37,736 nucleotides of DNA from Haplomitrium mnioides. Lineage: Eukaryota; Marchantiophyta; Haplomitriopsida; Calobryales. The notes under the pieces are model-generated. The model was not told the origin of the DNA, did no database searches, and was given only the letters and a program-made list of their open reading frames with translations. The stretch's first letter is position 1. Each line of letters begins with the position of its first letter. Both the position numbers and the translations under genes were made by a program. Below, in pieces: positions 31,723 to 37,736 of the stretch. The stretch spans positions 25,162-62,897 of the forward strand of contig JBNGIS010020580.1 of assembly GCA_049999725.1 (NCBI GenBank), given 5' to 3'.

Positions 31723-31822
31723 NNNNNNNNNNNNNNNNNNNNNNNNNNNNNNNNNNNNNNNNNNNNNNNNNNNNNNNNNNNNNNNNNNNNNNNNNNNNNN
31801 NNNNNNNNNNNNNNNNNNNNNN
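31723..31822. other. Assembly gap (100 N)
   Basis: One hundred N bases, likely a fixed-size scaffold gap. It lies inside the DNA element, about 120 bp from its right end. Open frames reading through it are meaningless. Confidence 1.
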
Positions 31823-31894
31823 AAAAAAAATGTTAACATTGTCAAATTGATGTTTTTTGGTGCTAAAAGTTGAAATTTGGTTTTTGCAAACGTC

Positions 31895-31944
31895 AAATGA
31901 AATAGGAACTTAGTAGCGGTTTCTAATTCAAAGCAGTGGTTGTT
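31895..31944. repeat. Right terminal inverted repeat
   Basis: The reverse complement starts AACAACCACTGCTTTGAAT and then ACCGCTACTAAG. It matches the left end at 22150 and the copies at 1-64 and 37520. It is followed by the ATAAA duplication. Confidence 0.78.
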
Positions 31945-31949
31945 ATAAA
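31945..31949. repeat. Target site duplication ATAAA, right copy
   Basis: This is identical to 22145-22149. It is followed on the minus strand side by the gypsy integrase block VVEDMLRVFI. Confidence 0.85.
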
Positions 31950-33060
31950 CACTCGAAGCATATCCTCCACAACATAATTTGTGCATTTAATTTGCCAATG
32001 TATTTGAGGATGATAAGTAGTAGACATATCTCTATCATATATATATTAACATATTTGGCATTCCATGATAACAAAAAGTTACATCAAGGTAAATCTTTGC
32101 AAGTTATAGAGCATCCACTGTATAAAATATCAGTGCTAGATGAACATGTTTGCCTAGCTTGTCTACAAACACCATAATGGAAATAAACCTATGAGGCATG
32201 GTTAGAAGCAAAGTGACAAGATCCAAACTTACATATTCTTAATGAGTAGTAGGAATTGGTCGTGGTTGAAGAAGACTATATAGTTTTTGATTTGAAGCAT
32301 TGTTTTGCTAAAAACTTCCACAAGAACAAACAAAGCCACAAACATCTTGAGCTATATTTGGCCCCCACTAAGTGCGTTAAAGCAACTCTATAATCTTGTT
32401 TACTCTAAGATGCCTAGAGATTGGAATGTCATGTGTTTCTTGTAAACAGGTCATTTGAAGTGCATTATCTAATGGAACATATATTTGATGACCTTGATGG
32501 AGAACACCATCCCAAATAGAAAAGGAATAATGCTTAGTATCTTTGACTACCAGACGCACCCTCACAAGATTCAGGAAGGCATCTTCTTGTAGCTTTTGTC
32601 GAAACCCATCATAGGTTGCTTCATCAAGATGTAATATACTAATATTTGTAGTCCAATGTATTTAGTCGATGATCTGGTCCTCGTAAAAATGCAACAAGAA
32701 TGGTGTGAAACAATCCCAACTTTTACTCCAACTTGATATCAAATACTTGTAGTTGATCTTCCCATCAATAATGATGACTTGTCATATTTTCTAAGTGAAT
32801 TGATTGCATCAAAGGCTTGTGATCGGTGCATATAAGTACATGCTTTCCTAAGAGATAGTGTCTCCAAACCTTGGTAGCATAAACCATCTCCAATTGCCAG
32901 CCCTGCCACTGGGGTGTTATGCTGAGGAAACAACCCCACATCACCGCATGCACCAAAATAAGGAATTATGGGATACTTTTTGTTGGGAGGAGCTAACCTT
33001 TTGTCGGTTTGAGCATTAAAGAGGGTGTTGGAATTGTTTTGAATCAAGTTTGTGCACTTC
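31950..33060 (-). pseudogene. Ty3/gypsy RNase H, integrase zinc-binding and core domains
   Basis: The RNase H part reads YATKVWRHYLLGKHVLICTD followed by HKPLM (32780-32890), the strongest block. Upstream text (APPNKKYPIIPYF, ACGDVG, QHNTPVAG) is in shifted frames. The integrase zinc-binding domain at 32377-32565 has DGVLHQGHQIYVPLDNALQ and ETHDIPISRHLRVNKIIELL. The core (31950-32370) has LLQPRPIPTTH, VSLDLVTLLLTM (first Asp), MVFVDKLGKHVH and TTYHPQIHWQIKCTNYVVED. The segment with the second catalytic Asp appears deleted near 32020-32060, and the Glu of the QTERVN-type motif is changed to Lys. It continues at 22149-21380 beyond the DNA element. Nothing gypsy-like was recognised upstream of 33060. 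Confidence 0.87.
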
Positions 33061-36000
33061 TCCTTGATTTCCTATCCACTAGCAATCTGATACAAGTTGA
33101 TCTCATGCCTATATCAGAGTTTTGAGGGGCCAAATGAGAGCTTTACTATGCTTTATTCTTAGGCACACCCATGTGAAGGTGACTAGTCTATGGAGTACAT
33201 GAATTACAGATCTGATCCCTCCTTGGTACTAGGTCTAGATCTGTGATTTCATATTTCCATCGCTAAAATTTGTCCCTAGCTGTCACTCTTCCTCTCTCCT
33301 ATGTTGGAATCTACTTCTGAAAACATAATTTTAAATCTATTTTATAAAACAACAGCCTACTCTCTCTAGTGTTGTCTTGATTATTCTCACATGCTCTTCC
33401 TAGCTCTATTGCAGAAACTAGAATGTGTACATGCTAAAGCTACACACCCAAAACCACCACAATAATAGACCAAAAGAAACCCTTGATGTGGTGTTACCAA
33501 TTTCTCAAATAAGGAATTTGCTTGATCGTGATTGTCCTCCTTTCTGGTTGGTGTTGCCGTCTGATTGTTGGTGGCTGAAGGTCCTCCTTTGATCACCCTG
33601 GTCCTTCTCTTGCTGCTATGAGCTGCCCTCTTGTCAATCCCGGCTGGTGGTCTTGAGATCAAATTGCTCCTCCAACTCCCACAACCCCAAAGCAACTGCT
33701 TGCAGCCCTCAATTCTTGGCCGCCCTCTTGTTCTCACCACATTCACTAGCTCACTGTTAGGTCTTGAAGTTCAGGGCATAGGGGGAGGAGCCCTGCCTTT
33801 TTGATTGGTCGGTTTGGTTGTACTATATTGCCTAACTTCTGGATTTACATCACTGGATTAGGATGAGGTAAGGCTTCCCGCTGATTGGGCTATCTAGGGA
33901 TACTCTCGGTCGTGGTGGTAATGAAGTCCACCAAGATGCAAGGGATCGTGAGGGTGCTTCTTCCCCCAAGACCGGCTTAGAACCTGCAAACAACTTTCTG
34001 GCATGCGGGTTTGTCTCTTGGCTCAAGAATAGTAACTCATGATTGAAAAGAAATAATTCAAATGCGTCTGATTTTAGGCGTTTTGACAAGGAAAGATAGA
34101 CCAAGACATGTGCGAAAATGAAATTACAGGTATATGCAATAATAGGAATAGCACTTTACTGAAAAAATGGTTTAAATGAGCACCAATCACAAGTACAGTT
34201 TCAGGTCATATGATTCCCCTTTGGGATCATAAACAATGAGGACTCACCGCTCTACTCTACTCTCTCTTATGTTCCCACTCAAACAATGCTTCTACTCAAC
34301 TCTCCATACTCATTCCCCACAAAACACAGCTCGCACCTTAATCTGGAATTTTGCTAACCTTCCACACAACATGATTCCCAATACAGAACACAAAACATAT
34401 TCAATTGAAAGAACAAAGAATGACAGAACACAGAACTGTACTCACAAACACATACATAGCAAACAAATATGTTCAACTTTCTGTTACCTTAGCTACCATC
34501 CACATAAGCCAAACATTGGGATGAAATCTTCGAGTTGGTAAGCCAAACTGTAATAGGAAGAGTCCTTCTTGAAATGTAATTGTCGAGTTTGCTCTTCTTC
34601 CCTCCAGCCTTGTTGCTGTAATGGTCAGACCTCTATTTTCAATCCAAAGTCACTCCTCTCCTACTATCTTCCTCCTATGTCATGTTTCAATTGATCCTCC
34701 AGTAGCTATCAATTTTCTGGTCTTTTTTTTTTTTTTTTTTACACTCTGAACTTCCGGCAGTTATCTTCTTATCCCCTTCAATAGTCACCCCAATCAGCTT
34801 TCTGCCCCTCCTATTCTTCTCTAAGCATCAATTACCAATCACCAACTTTCCTCAGTTACTACTAATCAGTTTATTTTCCTACTTTATCCATCGTTCTTTC
34901 ATCCTTCTTCCTCACTTAATCCATACTACTGTCCCCAATCAGCAGATTCCTCCCTACCAATAACTATGTATCTTCCCTTTTTATCCACCATTCTCACTTA
35001 CATTATCTATCTAGCCTGCAATTTTTCTTCCTTGCCATATTCAACCGTCACGACTTCTGCACAAATATAATTCTTCCCTTCTTATGTCTTCACTTAACCA
35101 AAAGAGCATTTCCACTATATCGAGAGGTCGATGCCAACCTCTTAACGTTACTCCATTGCTTGCGATAGATGGCAGCAGAGGTTTTCCTAACACAAGGGCC
35201 TTCTGTTTTGCCAGTTAACACAAAGCAGATTACTTTATACTTTGCACAAATGCAAGTTGGACGACTCTGTCGAGTTAAGTACATGTGCGCCAGGCCTGCT
35301 GCATATACTGCGGTTATGTCCACCCCAAGTCACATTCCACATTTATCTCCGAAATTCAGATTCAATCTTGTTTTTTCATAAAAGATGTTCACCCATTGCT
35401 ACATCGCCGCGCGAGTATTCCTCTATTCAAGTTGAGGGTGGTCGCGGGACACCACACTCTTGTAATGCTGTTTTTTTTTTATTGAGAAATATCAACACCA
35501 GTCTTATGCCAATAGCTTTGGAGGAATTCCCATCTGCTATCAGTCGAGGACCAAAGTTTGAATTCCTGCAATTCAGGTGACAATAGTTCTTCCTTTTGTT
35601 GCCATACAAATTCCTCCACCTACTTTTCTTTCTCTACTATTCTACCCTTCATCTGCATGTCCTTATCACCTTCCTCTGAATGGACTGCACTCGATACCGA
35701 ACAATGCAACCTGCATCTAGAGCAACAGGGAGATCATCCTTAGGGGCACACCGTGGGTATCATTTATCGCTATGTGCTTGTGCCTTGCTATTTCCCTTAC
35801 TGTCAGGTCGGGGCTCACATATCCCACTCCATTCCCACCTTCGAGAGCTGATTCCCGCTGAGGCTTGGAGCTGCGACCATTCGCCAAGAGGTCTGTTTCA
35901 TTCCTAAGCAAGCACTAAGCATAACGACTGGGGACTAGACAAATGTCGATTCAGCATTCAAAATAGTTTGGGTTCATGCCATCGATCTCACTCTTTCTCT

Positions 36001-37519
36001 CGAACCAGCGTCATGATCACAATCACTTCCTCTATTCAGCCCCTGCATTTCCCTCTGCTCTCGATTGATCCACCTCTTTCCATCACAACACCATCACCCC
36101 CTATTCTGATCCCTACTGTCTCCATAAAGACGATCCAACCTCCCTTGGATTACCAATCGACAATGCATCCTAGAGTGTAGCGACCACGGTACTGCAAATG
36201 CAAAATTTCCGCCAGCTCCATGGGACGAAATCAGTGATGTTGCATGGACGCGTAGTCTTCTCCTTAGTTGCAATTGGTGGAGGCTGTCTACTCACAACAC
36301 TCTCCATTCTGATACCTCTCTAGATTGTGGCCCCTCGTCTCCCTCGCCGCCTCAGTAATCTCCATGGACATTGCTCAACAATTTTTCTTCCCAGTGTATT
36401 CATGTACGTGGTTCTCAAACTACTTCGCCCACCTTGACCACAATCACTCAAAGGAACACTGGACGCATTCTTGAGCAATGAACCTGGTTCTTACTATGGC
36501 TCCATACCTGCGATAATTGCCTTCGTATTCTCCTACGCACTACGCAATTTGGCCAGCTTACTTTCTCCTACAGAATCAGAATTCCACATTCCTACAATGA
36601 ATGGGAGCATGTTCAAGACTACCTTCCCCAAAATTTGTGTTAACATCCTATCGATCAGCTAATACTCCACGCCTGATACCCCACGCTCTGGGACGTCTAC
36701 CTTTGTGGGCACCATGGGTGTCAATGCGACATACAAACGTAGAATACAACTCCTCTGAATTTTCTCATGCACCCGTTTGGACATGCGACCCAATGCATAC
36801 TAGTGTTCCTTTCTTTGTATTATTCTCTGCCCAAGTTGTGCCTATGCTCTCGAGTCGGCCTCATAATACGGGCTCATGTTGTTTCGCGGGTCCGTTCCAT
36901 CTACCATCAGTAGGTCCATCCTCACCGACCTTCATTGCGGTTTACCATTTTCCTCATTTTTCCAAGTCCACCTTCCCTTATATCAACAACAATATCTCTC
37001 CGCATGCACTCTTTGGTTGATGTATTTTCGTTCGCCCCTTAGAACAGCATTCCCCTACTCCCTTTCTTCATCGCGCACAGCTCCCCAAAGCCTTTCTCAA
37101 CAAAAATCCAAGACCCATTCTTCAAGAAAACAAGTTCCATTGTACGCAGTGCCGCCAAGAGGGAGAGAGAGGAGGAAATGAACCCCCCTCCATGTCCTTT
37201 ACGTGACCTTAACTCCCATACGTGCGGGAGTTTCTTCTTTCAATGTCCACCTTTAGATCAAAACGATCTCCACCGTCCAACTTTATCCCTCTTTTCTCCT
37301 TGGTTTGGCTAGGCTTTGCTTGGTAGCTTAGGTTTAAGATTAGTTAACTAATATTTTGTTCTTCTTTACTAACCCAAACAAATTCTGTATACACCACAAA
37401 ACACAAAACATGTACTTGCAGACGTTTACAATACACACACACACACACACACACACACTACCTTCACGTACAAATGGCGCATTTTTTGTTTTTTTGTTTT
37501 TTGCTGCAGTGATGCTCCT
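33061..37519. other. Unidentified pyrimidine-rich region
   Basis: 4.5 kb without a recognisable protein, RNA gene or transposon domain on either strand. The plus strand is strongly C+T-rich over 34230-37330 and resembles in texture the solo-LTR-like insert at 414-3638, but I found no shared word long enough to call homology. It could be one or more long LTRs. Small features inside it are a T run (34723-34740), an AC run (37433-37458) and CpG-bearing patches (35390-35450, 36180-36370). A weak PBS-like TGTATCAGATTGC lies on the minus strand near 33085-33096. Confidence 0.4.
37433..37458. repeat. (AC)13 microsatellite
   Basis: A perfect AC dinucleotide run about 60 bp before the terminus of DNA-element copy C. 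Confidence 0.95.
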
Positions 37520-37736
37520 AAAAGCCGCTACTTTGAACCAGGAGCAAGCTACTTAGAACAGAAACTTTTTTTTTTGGGAAAAATTGTGATTTTTCATATA
37601 AAAAAACATCAAAAACGAGGTTAATTTTTAAAAACAAAAAGTACATGAGTTGTTTGGGTTTGTTTTTGGTCATTTCAGCAACCATAATAAAGCGAAAGTC
37701 AATTTCGTTATGCAAAATCAATCAATATTACTAGTT
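37520..37736. mobile_element. Left end of DNA-element copy C, running off the window
   Basis: It begins AAAAGCCGCTACTTTGAACC, then GGAGCAAGCTACTTAG, the same terminus as 22150 and the reverse complement of 1-64. Internal similarity to 22200-22350 continues in order (TTTTTAAAAACAAAAAG, ATGAGTTGTTTGGG, GTCAATTTCGTTATGCAAAA), so this is the same family in the same orientation. Coding parts lie beyond the window. Confidence 0.78.

Larger units (their letters stand above)
22150..31944. mobile_element. 9.8-kb TIR DNA element with DUF7869-like and ParB-methyltransferase genes
   Basis: The element interrupts a gypsy integrase, is flanked by ATAAA duplications and has diverged inverted termini. The left end is GTAGTTGCTACTTTGG; the reverse complement of the right end is AACAACCACTGCTTTG. 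Both continue to a second GCTACT motif about 13 bp further in. Two divergent broken genes occupy the centre (23787-26862 minus, 27102-31002 plus). Palindromic repeats fill the subterminal regions and the larger introns. A 100-N assembly gap lies near the right end, so the true length is uncertain. I do not recognise a named transposon superfamily with this gene pair. Alternative reading: two independent insertions. However, the shared palindrome family across both genes, the single target duplication and the single pair of TIRs argue for one element. Confidence 0.8.

Noticed and set aside
31641-31986. Open frames running through the N gap
   Set aside because: The frames consist largely of translated N bases. 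The real sequence is an element end plus AT-rich DNA.
33075-33120. Primer-binding site TGTATCAGATTGC and an LTR end on the minus strand
   Set aside because: The match to the initiator tRNA 3' complement is partial. No paired LTR or gag follows, only gypsy RNase H.
36601-37020. 139-codon open frame on the plus strand
   Set aside because: Pro/Ser/Phe-rich translation of C+T-rich DNA with no known motif; length alone is not convincing.
1-37736. tRNA, rRNA or other structured RNA genes
   Set aside because: I saw no cloverleaf-consistent A and B boxes or rRNA text. The initiator tRNA-like words are primer sites next to LTRs.

Overview
This window looks like intergenic DNA from a plant nuclear genome. 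It consists of stacked, decayed transposable elements. The Ty1/copia polyproteins are plant-type and the Ty3/gypsy fragment carries a chromodomain. Nested insertion, old LTR divergence and the absence of any recognisable host gene would suit a large-genome land plant, possibly a gymnosperm, but the taxon is inference. All reading frames, splice sites and repeat ends were read by eye, without alignment software.

Layout, left to right. At 1-64 is the end of a terminal-inverted-repeat (TIR) DNA element. From 65 to 13309 lies an old minus-strand copia ('outer copia'). It is interrupted by a 3.2-kb solo-LTR-like insert (414-3638, duplication TAATT) and by a second, nearly complete minus-strand copia ('inner copia', 5871-11645, duplication CATCT). 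The stretch 13310-16190 is unidentified. At 16218-20413 is a plus-strand copia with a truncated 5' side. At 20414-20945 is a fragment of a transposase-like gene, followed by a gypsy LTR and integrase piece on the minus strand (20950-22149). At 22150-31944 is a 9.8-kb DNA element inserted in the gypsy integrase; the gypsy resumes at 31945-33060. The stretch 33061-37519 is pyrimidine-rich and unidentified. At 37520-37736 the start of another copy of the DNA element runs off the window.

The notable object is the 9.8-kb element. It has diverged TIRs, a 5-bp target duplication (ATAAA), and two divergent genes separated by a promoter region with a perfect 14-bp hairpin. The leftward gene resembles an uncharacterised eukaryotic family (blocks IDGMD, QLDN..RENKN, FLMVSHTHDQI; I associate it with Pfam DUF7869). 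The rightward gene joins a ParB-like domain (VGGNHSVAARQ) to a beta-class amino-methyl DNA methyltransferase (DIPYGY, then YQKPQAL, then LDLCSGSDRG). Both genes contain stops and frameshifts, so this copy is dead. Introns and subterminal regions, but not the exons, carry many copies of an imperfect palindrome, consensus near AGTCCATGCGYGCATGGACT. I propose that these may be binding or methylation sites for the encoded proteins, by loose analogy with ParB-parS. Three other traces of the family lie in the window: element ends at both edges and a transposase-like fragment at 20.4 kb.

Relative ages follow from the nesting. The outer copia is older than the inner copia, the solo-LTR-like insert and the DNA-element copy at the left edge. 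The gypsy is older than the 9.8-kb DNA element.
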